DNA of 64,000 bases from CAYWYR01 sp964462685 (GTDB taxonomy: Bacteria > Bacteroidota > Ignavibacteria > Kapaibacteriales > UBA2268), in NCBI GenBank assembly GCA_964462685.1, contig CAYWYR010000006.1, forward strand, positions 92,754 through 156,753, read 5' to 3'. A program made the position numbers and the translations under genes. Position 1 is the stretch's first letter, and every line of letters starts with the position of its first letter. Under the pieces are notes generated by a model that saw only the letters and a program-made list of their open reading frames with translations, ran no database searches and was not told the origin of the DNA. Shown here one piece after another: positions 25,801 through 34,376 of this stretch.

Positions 25801-27640
25801 CATTTACAAATTCTACAACTCCAGTGATAAGATCATCTTGGGGGCTACCTCCAACTACTCTCCATTGAAGCTCGCCACCCGCATTATAATACTCGATCAA
25901 CAAATCTTTTCCACCGTTGGAAGGCGTACTGTTTCCTTTGGATACGATACTTCTTTCATATCCCCCGCCTACCATAAGTCCTGTTTCATCCTCTGTATGG
26001 TCAATAACAAGTAACGTATCATTATCCCTGCCGCCAGTGGAGTTTGCCCATAGGAATGAATTAAAAGCTTTCTTGAATAGCTTTACCTGTACATCTGGTT
26101 GGTCATCGGTGAATGGGTGATCCCAATCATAGGATAGTCCTGTTGCTCTTGATTCTATCAGATCCCAGTTAGCCCCGTTATCAGTACTGTAAGTTATCTC
26201 TATCTCATCGTCTTCCGCTACACCTGTCCAGGTTATGTTCACGGGATCACAAAGGTTTTCTATATCGGCATCCACAGGCCCTGTAAGGATAACCTGGTCT
26301 ATACCCCCATAGGTAGTTACATTTGGCATACAGTATTCAGATTCAAAAACGATATCCGCCTGCCTATAGATCTTACCATCAGTCTGCGTGAATCTGACAT
26401 CTAACTCAAGCGTTTCTCCGGCTGGCACTGTATATGGTGGGTTTACGGGATTGCCATTCAACCTTTGCTGAACAATGGCGAAATTGGTATTAGGTTGCAA
26501 AGAAACCCCTGTAACATCAACATCCAGATTATCAGGTATGTAACTGATGGTCTGTGTTACAGCATTCTGCGGCCCGATATTTGGGTTGCCGAAGAATAAA
26601 TCCTGAGAGCTAAGTGTAAATTGAGCGATAGACTGTTCTCCAGCATCATAATTACTTACAGAGGTCAATCCGTTTTTAAGGAAATTGATATTCACTCTTC
26701 TGGTTCGATCGGCGGGTGTACAGCTATATGGGGACTCCCATAAAAGCTCACAAGTCTGTGTTGATTGTATTTCCAAGGCAAGCAACTCATAAACTTCTGA
26801 TATTTTTTCAGGGGAATCGATTTTGAAATCACGCCCGTTCGTTCTTTGGGACATCTCGTTTAAGAACGGATCAACATTATTGAATATCGCGATTGAATAG
26901 AATATGATATTTTCGTCGATCATATCCTGGATCGCTCTATCACCTCGGGTAAAGTTTTCTCCATCCACAAGCCTATTGATGATATCGCTATCGCTCGGTT
27001 TACCATCGGTAAGGAATATCACGATATTCGGCATATCGTCAGGGCGGTCGTCGAAAAGAATTTTAGCATTTGGGCTGTCAGGATCAGAGTCACCATTGAT
27101 TGGGGGAAGATAACGTGTCGCGTTCTGTAGCACGATGTTATCCAGGGAGTCTTTGAGTTCTGCTTTATCATTTGTCCAAGGGCAGTTGATTACTGCGTTG
27201 AATCCGAATATCAAAGTAGATATCCTTGTTCTGCCTACCATATCCACTCGGTCAATAAATGTACTGACAGCTTGCTTGACAAAATCAAGCCGGGTCTGCT
27301 CAGTATCTTCTACCGTAATATCCATCGAGCGGGAAGCATCAATAATAAGTAGGATATTTACCTCTGGATCTTCTTCCGATGGAGTACATTCAACTCGTGC
27401 CGTAGAGCTCACATCGTATTCAACACCATCTACAAATTCAAGAATCTGAAAATCAGAGTCTTGGATATCTGTATAATTTGTGTTATTCGGAGCTTTGGCA
27501 ACGAAATTCGTTTTAATTTCAGGGAAGTTTTCAGTTTGTATCGTCGATGTACTGAATCTCTGAGCTTCTATTTCCTTTGCTGGGATTATAGTCATAATCG
27601 CGGCAAATACAAATATTAGTCTTATATAATAACTTTTCAT
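22841..27640 (-). CDS. Giant secreted VWA / choice-of-anchor protein with T9SS sorting domain
   Basis: The 1599-residue protein has a signal peptide (YYIRLIFVFAAIMTIIPAKE). A von Willebrand A domain spans residues ~90-290 with the metal-site motif DASRS (Asp101, Ser103, Ser105). A fibronectin-like segment, a region of beta-propeller character (~540-760), and at least four repeated Ig-like choice-of-anchor-D modules with LDIEIAFTPNE- or LDMEIAFAPQA-type strands follow. Near residues 1390-1510 is a cohesin-like region (IAELDFEMTYDPNVLFFDD). The last ~75 residues (IAPNPVSDFVNLNV to RLMIKR) form a T9SS type A sorting domain. It should be exported by the T9SS and act at the cell surface, perhaps in adhesion; the ligand is unknown. 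Confidence 0.85.
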   Translation of the reverse strand: MKSYYIRLIFVFAAIMTIIPAKEIEAQRFSTSTIQTENFPEIKTNFVAKAPNNTNYTDIQDSDFQILEFVDGVEYDVSSTARVECTPSEEDPEVNILLIIDASRSMDITVEDTEQTRLDFVKQAVSTFIDRVDMVGRTRISTLIFGFNAVINCPWTNDKAELKDSLDNIVLQNATRYLPPINGDSDPDSPNAKILFDDRPDDMPNIVIFLTDGKPSDSDIINRLVDGENFTRGDRAIQDMIDENIIFYSIAIFNNVDPFLNEMSQRTNGRDFKIDSPEKISEVYELLALEIQSTQTCELLWESPYSCTPADRTRRVNINFLKNGLTSVSNYDAGEQSIAQFTLSSQDLFFGNPNIGPQNAVTQTISYIPDNLDVDVTGVSLQPNTNFAIVQQRLNGNPVNPPYTVPAGETLELDVRFTQTDGKIYRQADIVFESEYCMPNVTTYGGIDQVILTGPVDADIENLCDPVNITWTGVAEDDEIEITYSTDNGANWDLIESRATGLSYDWDHPFTDDQPDVQVKLFKKAFNSFLWANSTGGRDNDTLLVIDHTEDETGLMVGGGYERSIVSKGNSTPSNGGKDLLIEYYNAGGELQWRVVGGSPQDDLITGVVEFVNEIFVVGYTYNQFNFGSIQDNSKNPGVKYGFLARIGKDGVVKEQYLLGGDGSAPSFELEPVGIRVFEGNLEIYTRYLGQYTNDLNQIQVTNKNFPLVNNWSGAALTVRLDENNRMQLIDIIPGQRNPALYRRTSVTTPGTDVQYDIGTFSDSREFGSYNVISIGGVDGYITAFGESPSSEDISDPFDIFRPVIEFDITNRPVDFTVVPILATDTKSFPNAIVNTSSLPVVINDFYFQPDDNVFSVLSGLEEADLPITIPPGEALDLEIAFTPNEDRQFNASLILESECANQISLQITGLGECVLEVTENVNLNQFIVGGEDITLVEDIFTNSNGGSIEVEPQLNSPDFSIRSITKSNGDVVYTGDGTGIVSFVVEGGQSLDMEIAFAPQAIGDRTADIDFITNSFCDNPAATLSGEGVNAQLLVDDLDFGQRRVNTVNTGQIRVRNLANAAVAIEGIEFGGTSNGYRLLDINLPFNVPANDEVLLEVEFSPLAENNFNTPVNITQGGGEVLVSNVTGTGTNPTLLPTYNCPIDPEVNIAYEIVVNLENTSQFEATEIQSAAFDFGGDYTLLDGAGGNPVNQLNNLTIPTESNIDIYVRFTPSSAAPAQDILNFVADIAEGNGVDNQVEGTVTVQEEFNCGASDLQEPVDVSFNLLACYDFNTSITVSNPNASTMTINAADVVITGANPEIIDIASLDDVIIPANSTDFEYGFTIRVPDNNTYSATIDLSNNTFNAQRIYNITANGNYITVETQEAAYDQKVGEVTDIVLIAKIPPLDHPIAELDFEMTYDPNVLFFDDLTQNMIFPTAGWSFSVIDENIDVSNNLLRFNSVGLPANITNAGEVELVSLPTTFLLGTTEAMVAEFTVISSECGREPTIVGAEFVTSWECEADYIRTVINSGPAANIQSIAPNPVSDFVNLNVTSPFDIMGTVTLVNTTGSVEAVLFDGIVNQGDNEILLDLSTQPNGLYQLVFQTRVSTETQRLMIKR

Positions 27641-27735
27641 CTTTCCTTTAGCTTAATGCACAATCCCTCTTATCTTAATAACATATAAGAGAAGAAAAGT
27701 TGCAATTTAAGGAAAGAAAATTAAATTAACCTTTT

Positions 27736-28872
27736 TTAAGATACCGGGCTTTCTAGAAATCTCATCTTCATATTGACCGAATCGATTTCTACTTTTGTAC
27801 CTATAGGCATTGTTAGGTTGTTTTTGGTATGTCCGAAGGGTAATTTGGCCATTACAGGTATATCTAAAGGCCCTAGTAATTGCTCGAAAACCTGGCGTAT
27901 TGTAAAAGAACCGTAAGGCTTGAAGCTATATTTTGCATCTAGTGATCCGATATTACCGATGAGAATACCCTTTACTTGCTGGAACACGCCCGCAAGCATA
28001 AGCTGGGAAAGCATCCTGTCGATTTTATAAGGCTGTTCGGATACATCTTCGATAAATAATATTTTATCTTTGAAATCAGGTTGATAAGGTGTACCCATAA
28101 GGCTCGCCACTAATTTCAGATTGCCGCCTATCAGTTCTCCCTGTGCCGTCATTACAGCTGCAAAATTCTCGCCACCGCTAAACGATACCTCTAGCCCCGC
28201 CCAATCGCTGCTGAAAAGGAGCTTTTTGACATAATCCGTAGTGAATCTATTGAAACTCGAATATCCCACAGGGCCATGGAATGATATTATGTTGGCAATG
28301 CTATAGACTGGGTTTACAAGTGCTGTAATATCGCTAAATCCCATTATTATCTTTGGGTTGTTCTTTATAGCTTCCCAGTCCAGCAAGTGTAGCATTCTCA
28401 TAACGCCATAACCGCCGCGCCCGCATATTATAGCATCAACGGACTCATCATTAATGAAGGACATGAATTCCTCTGCCCTTTTTTCATCTGATGCTGATAG
28501 ATATTTATAACTGCGATCCTGATATTTGATAGTATCGCCGAGAATAACCTTACAACCAAAAGTCTCGAAAGTTGCCACTCCCCGCCTTATCATTGCTGTG
28601 TTTGCAGCCGATGCTGGAGCCGTAAAAGCCACTACTGATCCATCCGATAGTGACTTTGGCTTTGTTTTATAGCTATCGGGTTTGCTGCCTTCCGTACTTT
28701 CAAGATCGTGGATATGCGGAGATATACTTTTGCCAGCATTCAAAGTATCGCTGTCCGCAACTATTCCGCCGCTACCATCTACTAAATTCGAGCCTATTTT
28801 GCCGCCCACAGCCATAACTGCTGGTACTGCCATGGCTTTTCTTAAAAAATCTCTTCTTATCATTTCCTTCAT
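27736..28872 (-). CDS. S66-family LD-carboxypeptidase (LdcA/MccF-like), Tat-exported
   Basis: The 378-residue protein begins with a twin-arginine signal (IRRDFLRKAMAVPAVMAVGG). The S66 serine-peptidase fold follows with all three catalytic residues in context: nucleophile Ser180 in MGFSDITAL, Glu275 in LFIEDVSEQPYKIDRML, and His348 in LPFGHTKNN. Family members remove the terminal D-Ala from tetrapeptide muropeptides during murein recycling, or cleave microcin C-type peptides. Most LdcA proteins are cytoplasmic, so a Tat signal points to periplasmic murein processing here. It is divergent from the SDR gene across a short region containing a palindrome. Confidence 0.85.
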   Translation of the reverse strand: MKEMIRRDFLRKAMAVPAVMAVGGKIGSNLVDGSGGIVADSDTLNAGKSISPHIHDLESTEGSKPDSYKTKPKSLSDGSVVAFTAPASAANTAMIRRGVATFETFGCKVILGDTIKYQDRSYKYLSASDEKRAEEFMSFINDESVDAIICGRGGYGVMRMLHLLDWEAIKNNPKIIMGFSDITALVNPVYSIANIISFHGPVGYSSFNRFTTDYVKKLLFSSDWAGLEVSFSGGENFAAVMTAQGELIGGNLKLVASLMGTPYQPDFKDKILFIEDVSEQPYKIDRMLSQLMLAGVFQQVKGILIGNIGSLDAKYSFKPYGSFTIRQVFEQLLGPLDIPVMAKLPFGHTKNNLTMPIGTKVEIDSVNMKMRFLESPVS

Positions 28873-28909
28873 TCCTTAGGCATAGTAAAAATTATGCCGT
28901 AATTTTATG

Positions 28910-28922
28910 ACGAACCGTTCGT
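28910..28922. promoter_or_regulatory. Perfect palindrome, candidate operator between divergent genes
   Basis: ACGAAC-C-GTTCGT is a perfect 13-bp inverted repeat in the 126-bp region between the divergent LD-carboxypeptidase and SDR genes. Its size and sequence resemble half-sites bound by TetR-type repressors, but no regulator gene is adjacent. The assignment is inference. Confidence 0.35.
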
Positions 28923-28998
28923 ATTATCAGTTTCTAATCTTTTAAGCGAATAGAGAATAAATAAGCAAATCATTAAAGAGAACAAAGAAAGAATAGGC

Positions 28999-29700
28999 AT
29001 GAACAAAGATCAAAAAATTGCTCTTGTTACAGGAGCGAACAGAGGCATCGGCAAGGAAATAGCAAAGCAGTTAGCTGAAAAAGGAATTACCACTCTTTTT
29101 AGTGCTAGAAGCCAGAAAAAAGCCGAGGATGCCGCGAGTGAGATTTCCGATAAAAACATCATACCCCTGAAACTCGATGTCAATGACCAAAACAGTATAG
29201 CCTATGTTAGGGACTGGATCAAAAGGGAATACGGAAAGCTCGATATCCTTATAAATAACGCTGGTATCAATTATGATACTTGGCATAATGCAAGCAATGC
29301 AGATATAGAGAATATCAAAGAAACCTTTGATACCAACTTTTTCGCTGTTATAGAAACTACTCAGATACTTATGCCTATGCTTAGTAAGGCCCGGCATGCG
29401 AGAATCATAAATATGAGCAGTAGCGCTGGCGCATTGAACGGAATGGGCGGAGGCACACCTGGTTATTCAGCATCTAAAGCCGCACTCAATGTTTTTACCA
29501 TAAAACTCTCTGAAGAGATTCAAGAGAAAGGATTCAGCGTAAACTCTGTTTGCCCAGGTTGGGTAAGGACAGATATGGGCGGGCCCAATGCTGATCTATC
29601 TGTAGAGGAAGGAGCTGATACCGCGGTTTGGCTTGCTACCGAAGCGCCAGAAAGCCTGACCGGAAAATTTATGAAGGAAAGAAAAGAAAGAAGCTGGTGA
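28999..29700 (+). CDS. Short-chain dehydrogenase/reductase
   Basis: The 233-residue protein is a classical SDR. The nucleotide-binding TGANRGIGKEIA motif is near residue 15, NNAG is near residue 88, a catalytic Ser lies in INMSSSAGALNG, and YSASK supplies the Tyr and Lys near residue 155. It ends like the carbonyl-reductase-like subgroup (VCPGWVRTDMGGPNA, then DTAVWLATEAPESLTGKF). It reduces a carbonyl with NAD(P)H; the substrate cannot be predicted. It is monocistronic, with a palindrome upstream and a bidirectional terminator downstream. Confidence 0.88.
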   Translation: MNKDQKIALVTGANRGIGKEIAKQLAEKGITTLFSARSQKKAEDAASEISDKNIIPLKLDVNDQNSIAYVRDWIKREYGKLDILINNAGINYDTWHNASNADIENIKETFDTNFFAVIETTQILMPMLSKARHARIINMSSSAGALNGMGGGTPGYSASKAALNVFTIKLSEEIQEKGFSVNSVCPGWVRTDMGGPNADLSVEEGADTAVWLATEAPESLTGKFMKERKERSW

Positions 29701-29705
29701 AAAAC

Positions 29706-29742
29706 AAAACGGCCTGACAGTAATTTCTATCAGGCCGTTTAA
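29706..29742. terminator. Bidirectional terminator between the SDR gene and nuoD
   Basis: AAACGGCCTGA and TCAGGCCGTTT form a perfect 11-bp stem with an A-rich left flank and a T-rich right flank. It lies between the convergent ends of the SDR gene and nuoD and can serve both. Confidence 0.85.
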
Positions 29743-29763
29743 TTTCTTCAAATATACTTTTGT

Positions 29764-31056
29764 TTACTTATCTGCCTCACCCATAATAGGATCGATAGAG
29801 CCGATTATGGCAACAATATCCGATAGCATTGAACCTTCGCACATATAACCTAAGCCCTGTATATTTGATGCGCACGGGCTGTTGATTTTGAGTTTCCACG
29901 GTGTGCCGGTGCCATCGGCCACTATATAATAGCCTAACTCACCTTTAGGGGATTCAACTACCGTATAAGTTTCTCCGCGTTCAGCGGCAGAACCGAAGTT
30001 TACGATCATAAAGTCGTTTATAAGGTCTTCCATCTTAGTATAAACGTCTTTTTTCTTAGGAAGCACAAGCTTCGGATCGTTGGCAAGTGTATCGCCAGCC
30101 GGCATTTTATCTAGAATCTGATGGATCATTTTCAGTGATTCGTCCACCTCGCGGATACGAACCATATAACGGGACCATACGTCACAGTCGTTCTCTGTGA
30201 TCACATCAAAATCCAACTGATCGTATATTAGATACGGGTTGTCTCTTCTGAGGTCTTTATCAACCCCTGAACCGCGAAGTGTGGGACCCGATAAACCAAG
30301 CTGTATAGCTTTCTCAGGATCAACAACGCCTATACCCGCCATTCTGTCTATGAATATTCTGTTTCTATGTACAAGTTTTTTGAAGTAATCCATCTCTCCA
30401 GGGAATGCATTTGCCCAATCCCTGATATCCTGGAGTACATCATCGGAAATATCATTGGCTACTCCACCGATACGAGCATAACTCGTTGTAAATCTAGCGC
30501 CGCAGATTTTCTCAAATAGGTCATATAGCTTTTCTCTTTCAGTAAACGCCCATAGAAGTAGTGTAAGTGCGCCAACATCCATACATGTCGCGCCCATTGC
30601 CATCAGGTGTGATGATATTCGAGCCATCTCTGAAACGAGTGTTCTGATCCACTGTGCCCGGGGCGGGGCCTCTATGCCCATTGCATTTTCGAATGCAAGG
30701 CAAATCGCTACATTATTCTGCATCGGAGCAAGGTAATCGAGCCTATCTGTGTGGGGTATAAACTCATAATAAGTCGAGTTTTCGGCAAGTTTCTCATAGC
30801 CACGGTGCAGATAACCAAGCTCCGGTACGCATTTGAGAACTGTTTCCCCGTCCAACCTTAAAAGCACCCTCAAAACGCCGTGAGTGGCAGGGTGCTGAGG
30901 TCCCATATTTAGAACCATGTCATTTTCAAGCGGGTCGTCAAAAATTACAGAAGTGTCTTTGTCAAGTAGCTTTGCATAGATTTTTTCCTGACGCCTGTCA
31001 TTTAGCAGATCTATCTCTGAGGTTTTCTGGAGATTCTCATTCTTGTACATGAACAT
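29764..31056 (-). CDS. nuoD: NADH-quinone oxidoreductase subunit D, solitary gene
   Basis: The 430-residue protein is the 49-kDa-type subunit of complex I: NMGPQHPATHGVLRVLLRLDGE near residue 50, ELGYLHRGYEKLAEN, and PCASNIQGLGYMCEGSMLSD towards the end. With its partner subunits it forms the quinone site at the junction of the peripheral and membrane arms. No other nuo subunit is encoded within the window on either side, so this copy stands apart from the expected nuoA-N cluster. Its N-terminus (about 35 residues before the core) is longer than the minimal form; an ATG two codons later is an equally good start. Confidence 0.92.
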   Translation of the reverse strand: MFMYKNENLQKTSEIDLLNDRRQEKIYAKLLDKDTSVIFDDPLENDMVLNMGPQHPATHGVLRVLLRLDGETVLKCVPELGYLHRGYEKLAENSTYYEFIPHTDRLDYLAPMQNNVAICLAFENAMGIEAPPRAQWIRTLVSEMARISSHLMAMGATCMDVGALTLLLWAFTEREKLYDLFEKICGARFTTSYARIGGVANDISDDVLQDIRDWANAFPGEMDYFKKLVHRNRIFIDRMAGIGVVDPEKAIQLGLSGPTLRGSGVDKDLRRDNPYLIYDQLDFDVITENDCDVWSRYMVRIREVDESLKMIHQILDKMPAGDTLANDPKLVLPKKKDVYTKMEDLINDFMIVNFGSAAERGETYTVVESPKGELGYYIVADGTGTPWKLKINSPCASNIQGLGYMCEGSMLSDIVAIIGSIDPIMGEADK

Positions 31057-31178
31057 AGTTTAACTCGCTTTCAGATAATTGAGGTATATACCGATTGACA
31101 ATTTAACTATATAACGAAAGAAAGCCAAGATTGGTGGTAACCTTTAAGAAGTTAATCTTTTAGGTAAATAAATGATCT

Positions 31179-31781
31179 TTATAGTTTTATTTCTTTAGTC
31201 GCTATTTTCTGCAATATCATAGGATATATCTTGTGCTCGCAACGAAGTACTTTCTTCGCTAGTAATTCTTCTGTATCGTTTTTGTCGATATCTACCCGGC
31301 AGCGGCCGAGTATTTGCCCTTCATCATATTCTTCGGTAACTTGATGAACCGTAGCCCCGCTTTCGGTTTCCCTGGCTTCGATAACGGCACGGTGGATTTT
31401 CATGCCATACATGCCCTTGCCTCCGTATTTAGGTAATAGGGAAGGATGGATATTGGTGATACGCCCTTTCATGTGATGTATAACCTCTTCAGGGAGTTTT
31501 TTCAGATACCCCGCCAATACAAGTAAATCAACATTGTATTTTTCGATTAGATCTATCAACGCAAAAGCTGGCCCGTCCTCTTCGGTATGGGTTTTGGAGC
31601 TGATATGATAAAAAGGAACAGCATGGTTCATCGCCCTTTCTTTTACCGGAGCCGTGGAGTTGTTACTCATAACAAAGCATGGTTCAGCAGAAAGCTCTCC
31701 GTTTTTTATCGAGTTTAATATAGCTTCTACATTTGAGCCATTACCGGAAGCTAAAAGGCCAATATTCAGCTTATCATCCAT
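31179..31781 (-). CDS. purN: Phosphoribosylglycinamide formyltransferase (GART)
   Basis: The 200-residue enzyme of purine synthesis transfers a formyl group from 10-formyl-THF to GAR. It has the phosphate loop LLASGNGSNVEAIL and the catalytic trio Asn110, His112 (NIHPSLLPKYGGKGMYG) and Asp153 (EEYDEGQIL). The length is standard. It stands alone on the minus strand between nuoD and coaE, with ~120 bp on either side, and no purine-operon neighbours. Confidence 0.94.
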   Translation of the reverse strand: MDDKLNIGLLASGNGSNVEAILNSIKNGELSAEPCFVMSNNSTAPVKERAMNHAVPFYHISSKTHTEEDGPAFALIDLIEKYNVDLLVLAGYLKKLPEEVIHHMKGRITNIHPSLLPKYGGKGMYGMKIHRAVIEARETESGATVHQVTEEYDEGQILGRCRVDIDKNDTEELLAKKVLRCEHKIYPMILQKIATKEIKL

Positions 31782-31897
31782 ACATTACAAAGGGTTGTTT
31801 TTTCTACTACTTCTAAATATACTAAAGAATATAGAATAGGGGATAAATGTTAGAAACTAATCATACAATACTGAATACGTTGCAGGATATCATTCTG

Positions 31898-32575
31898 TCA
31901 CTCAACATCTTCTTCGGTTTCTGGCCTTCCAAAACGCGGCGGCATCGATTTTAACAGTTCTAATATAAACATTGTACTACTTTTCAGTTTCTCAATGCCG
32001 TCATTATTAGTGATAGTAAAATCGGCCAATCTCTCTTTTTCCTGCTGCGACAACTGGCTGTTTCTTATAGAATCAATAGTTTCTTGCGATAAACCTCGGG
32101 ATTCCAGTAATCGTTTATCTGAAACATCTTCATCAACTGATACCTGAACCACATAATCACACCCTTCGGCCATTCCGCTTTCAAAAGCCAATGCGGATTC
32201 CACAAAAACGATATCCTTTTCGTTATCTGGGTTTTCCAGATACCCCTCAATAGAGCTGAAATTACTTTCAAGTACATAAGGATGAACTAAAGCGTTAATA
32301 GCGTTCCGGTTTTCATCACTATTATCTTTACCGAATATCAAAGCCCTCACAAGCTCTTTATTAATCTCATTCCCCTCAAAAATTTCTTCCCCGAACTTCT
32401 CGATCAGTTCTGCTTTTACTTCCGGGTCGGTAGCGATTATATCCTGTGCAACCCTATCGGAGTAAAGAACGAAATATCCTTCATCTTCCAAAAACCGACA
32501 GACAGTACTCTTACCTGAACCTATGTTTCCGGTTATACAGATTATTTTAGCGTTTTCTTTTCTGTCGTTGTTCAT
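31898..32575 (-). CDS. coaE: Dephospho-CoA kinase
   Basis: The 225-residue P-loop kinase catalyses the last step of coenzyme A synthesis. The Walker A is CITGNIGSGKSTVCRFLED near residue 16, followed by the conserved YSDRVAQDI and a lid-region VDEDVSDKRLLESRGLS. The extra ~20 C-terminal residues are not part of the core. It begins on the base right after the stop of the acetyltransferase gene, so the two are translated from one message. Confidence 0.93.
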   Translation of the reverse strand: MNNDRKENAKIICITGNIGSGKSTVCRFLEDEGYFVLYSDRVAQDIIATDPEVKAELIEKFGEEIFEGNEINKELVRALIFGKDNSDENRNAINALVHPYVLESNFSSIEGYLENPDNEKDIVFVESALAFESGMAEGCDYVVQVSVDEDVSDKRLLESRGLSQETIDSIRNSQLSQQEKERLADFTITNNDGIEKLKSSTMFILELLKSMPPRFGRPETEEDVE

Positions 32576-33142
32576 TTACTTCAGTATTTGGTCGTTAGAT
32601 AGTAGTGAATACCTTTCCATATCTTTCCAGATGCAGTTGATCTTCAGTAGCTCCCTTGATGTTCCTTCATACTGAAAACCCAGTCGCCTTGCAAGATTGT
32701 TAGAGCGTAAGTTTATTTTATCGATATTCATCTCAAGCCTGTGCAACCCGACAGATTCAAACATAAAACCGCATACCTCTTTAATTGATTCACTCATCAT
32801 TCCCCTGCCTTCATATCTTTTATCAATTGAAAAAGCGAGATGCGCGGAATATGAGTTTCCGAAGATAATCTTGTAAACAAAGATATCAGCAATTATCTTA
32901 GTTCTCTGGTTATCATCTTTTTCAAAAACGAGAAACTTCAGGGCTTGATTTGCCTTCATAAGTGAAGTTTCCAGCTTTATAATAGCTTCTATATCCTCAA
33001 ATTCTGGTGAACCATCTGTATTGTATGGGATAAACTCTCTGAACGCTTTATAGTTCAGTTTATGATATTCCCATAGAAGGTATGAGTGCTCGGTATTCTG
33101 AGGCACTATCGATAGTCTTTCTGTATCCAGCTTAAAATCCAT
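32576..33142 (-). CDS. GNAT-family acetyltransferase (RimJ/RimL-like)
   Basis: The 188-residue protein has the RimJ/RimL-type GNAT pattern: start LDTERLSIVPQNTEHS, strand with acetyl-CoA loop DKRYEGRGMMSESIKEVCGF (a Q/R-x-x-G-x-G/A-like loop, here R-Y-E-G-R-G), and the family ending LEMNIDKINLRSNNLARRLGF with the catalytic-helix SNNLARR. Relatives acetylate ribosomal-protein N-termini or small molecules. It lies directly before coaE with no gap. Confidence 0.85.
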   Translation of the reverse strand: MDFKLDTERLSIVPQNTEHSYLLWEYHKLNYKAFREFIPYNTDGSPEFEDIEAIIKLETSLMKANQALKFLVFEKDDNQRTKIIADIFVYKIIFGNSYSAHLAFSIDKRYEGRGMMSESIKEVCGFMFESVGLHRLEMNIDKINLRSNNLARRLGFQYEGTSRELLKINCIWKDMERYSLLSNDQILK

Positions 33143-33270
33143 CTGACAAATTTATCAAAAGTTGAGAGAAAGATTTGGAAATTATAACCTTAACCCGTAA
33201 TTTTGATCTCTTTACTGATCGGCACTAACAAAAACCTTTCAGCGTACTACAAAAGTACTTAAAGAAACCT

Positions 33271-33342
33271 GGCCCGTTCGTCTAGCGGTTAGGACACCGC
33301 CCTTTCACGGCGGCAACACGAGTTCGATTCTCGTACGGGTCA
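33271..33342 (+). tRNA. tRNA-Glu (anticodon TTC)
   Basis: The sequence folds as a standard cloverleaf. The acceptor stem GGCCCGT/ACGGGTC has one G-T pair, the anticodon stem is CCGCC/GGCGG with loop CTTTCAC (anticodon TTC at 33304-33306), and the T-arm contains GTTCGATTC. The CCA end is not encoded. A terminator follows within 15 bp. Confidence 0.97.
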
Positions 33343-33352
33343 CTTAACAGTT

Positions 33353-33390
33353 AAAGAGCTAATCCTTTCACAGGTTTAGCTCTTTTTTTT
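33353..33390 (+). terminator. Terminator after tRNA-Glu
   Basis: AGAGCTAA and TTAGCTCT form a stem around a 13-nt loop, followed by a run of at least eight T residues. The lipoprotein start lies only 20 bp further on, so its promoter must overlap or follow this hairpin. Confidence 0.82.
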
Positions 33391-33410
33391 TATCATTATT
33401 GGGATATGTC

Positions 33411-34286
33411 ATGAAAAAAATCTCATTGGCAATACTTGCTTTCGCAGGTATATTTTTAGCGTCTTGTTCTGAAGACGAAGATTCACCGGTAAATGCTGGT
33501 GCGGAAACTATCACTCTCGATTTGGAAAGTGAAGCATCATATAAGTTCTATCCATTAGCTGTTGGCAACTACTGGATATACCAAACTGAATATGTAAATG
33601 AAGACGGACAGCCTTACGATGGAACATATAAAGACAGCTTTGAAAACTCCACAGATTCTGTTTTCATAGTAAGGGCGGTAAGATATAAGGGTAAGGATGC
33701 CTATGAGCTTCTGCATAAATCTAGCGATGGTTCAGAACAAACTTCATATTATACTTTAGAAAATGATATGGTTTATAGTTACTCTGAATTAACTGATGAG
33801 CAAAGGCAATCAAAAGCACAAGCTGAAGCTCAAGGTAGTTTTGCAGTTTATCCAGAAGGGTGGTTGCCATTCTTTAGTTCAACTGTAGGAAGTGAAAATA
33901 CAATATGGTATGAAGAGTTCAATAACAGTCCTCAGCAGGGTGTAACAATGTCTGGTGTTTATGACTATAAATTTAACACTGTAGGCATAACTGAAGGTGA
34001 ATTGATGGGCAATACCGTAAATATGCTAAATATCGACTATAATTACATATTCGATGTTAATTATGAAGTCGGTGGTATTCCTAACTCGGTACCACCTATG
34101 TATGCTGAAACAACTTATGAAGCACGTTTTGCAGAAAATATCGGTATGGCATATTTCGAAACTGACCTTAACGGATTCAACCCTTTTAAATCCTATATGG
34201 AAAGCATGGGTGAAATACCAGATGGATTTGAGTTTCCTGTTTTACCGATTATGACTCGGACTCTCATTCGCTACAACATAAACTAA
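33411..34286 (+). CDS. Hypothetical lipoprotein
   Basis: The ATG at 33411 is preferred over an upstream TTG at 33399 because it gives a clean lipoprotein signal (MKKISLAILAFAGIFLASC) and GGGA lies six bases before it. The mature 270-residue part starts with an acidic linker (SEDEDSPVNAG), followed by YKFYPLAVGNYWIYQTEYV, a motif seen at the start of many Bacteroidota surface lipoproteins of unknown role, then mostly beta-strand sequence. The function is unknown. It is a single gene with its own terminator. Confidence 0.75.
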   Translation: MKKISLAILAFAGIFLASCSEDEDSPVNAGAETITLDLESEASYKFYPLAVGNYWIYQTEYVNEDGQPYDGTYKDSFENSTDSVFIVRAVRYKGKDAYELLHKSSDGSEQTSYYTLENDMVYSYSELTDEQRQSKAQAEAQGSFAVYPEGWLPFFSSTVGSENTIWYEEFNNSPQQGVTMSGVYDYKFNTVGITEGELMGNTVNMLNIDYNYIFDVNYEVGGIPNSVPPMYAETTYEARFAENIGMAYFETDLNGFNPFKSYMESMGEIPDGFEFPVLPIMTRTLIRYNIN

Positions 34287-34310
34287 GAGTACATGCCTTG
34301 TACTATCTTA

Positions 34311-34350
34311 GAAAAAAGCCTTGTTGTATTCACAGCAAGGCTTTTTTTTA
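34311..34350 (+). terminator. Terminator after the lipoprotein gene
   Basis: AAGCCTTG and CAAGGCTT form a perfect 8-bp stem around a 12-nt loop followed by eight T residues. Confidence 0.85.
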
Positions 34351-34376
34351 TAATGCTACTTCTTTTTATAAGCATT

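Noticed and set aside
22841..27640. Possibility that the VWA protein and its minus-strand neighbour are one operon
   Set aside because: The LD-carboxypeptidase is upstream (27736) and about 95 bp of AT-rich spacer separates them; the sequence gives no overlap or coupling to support it.
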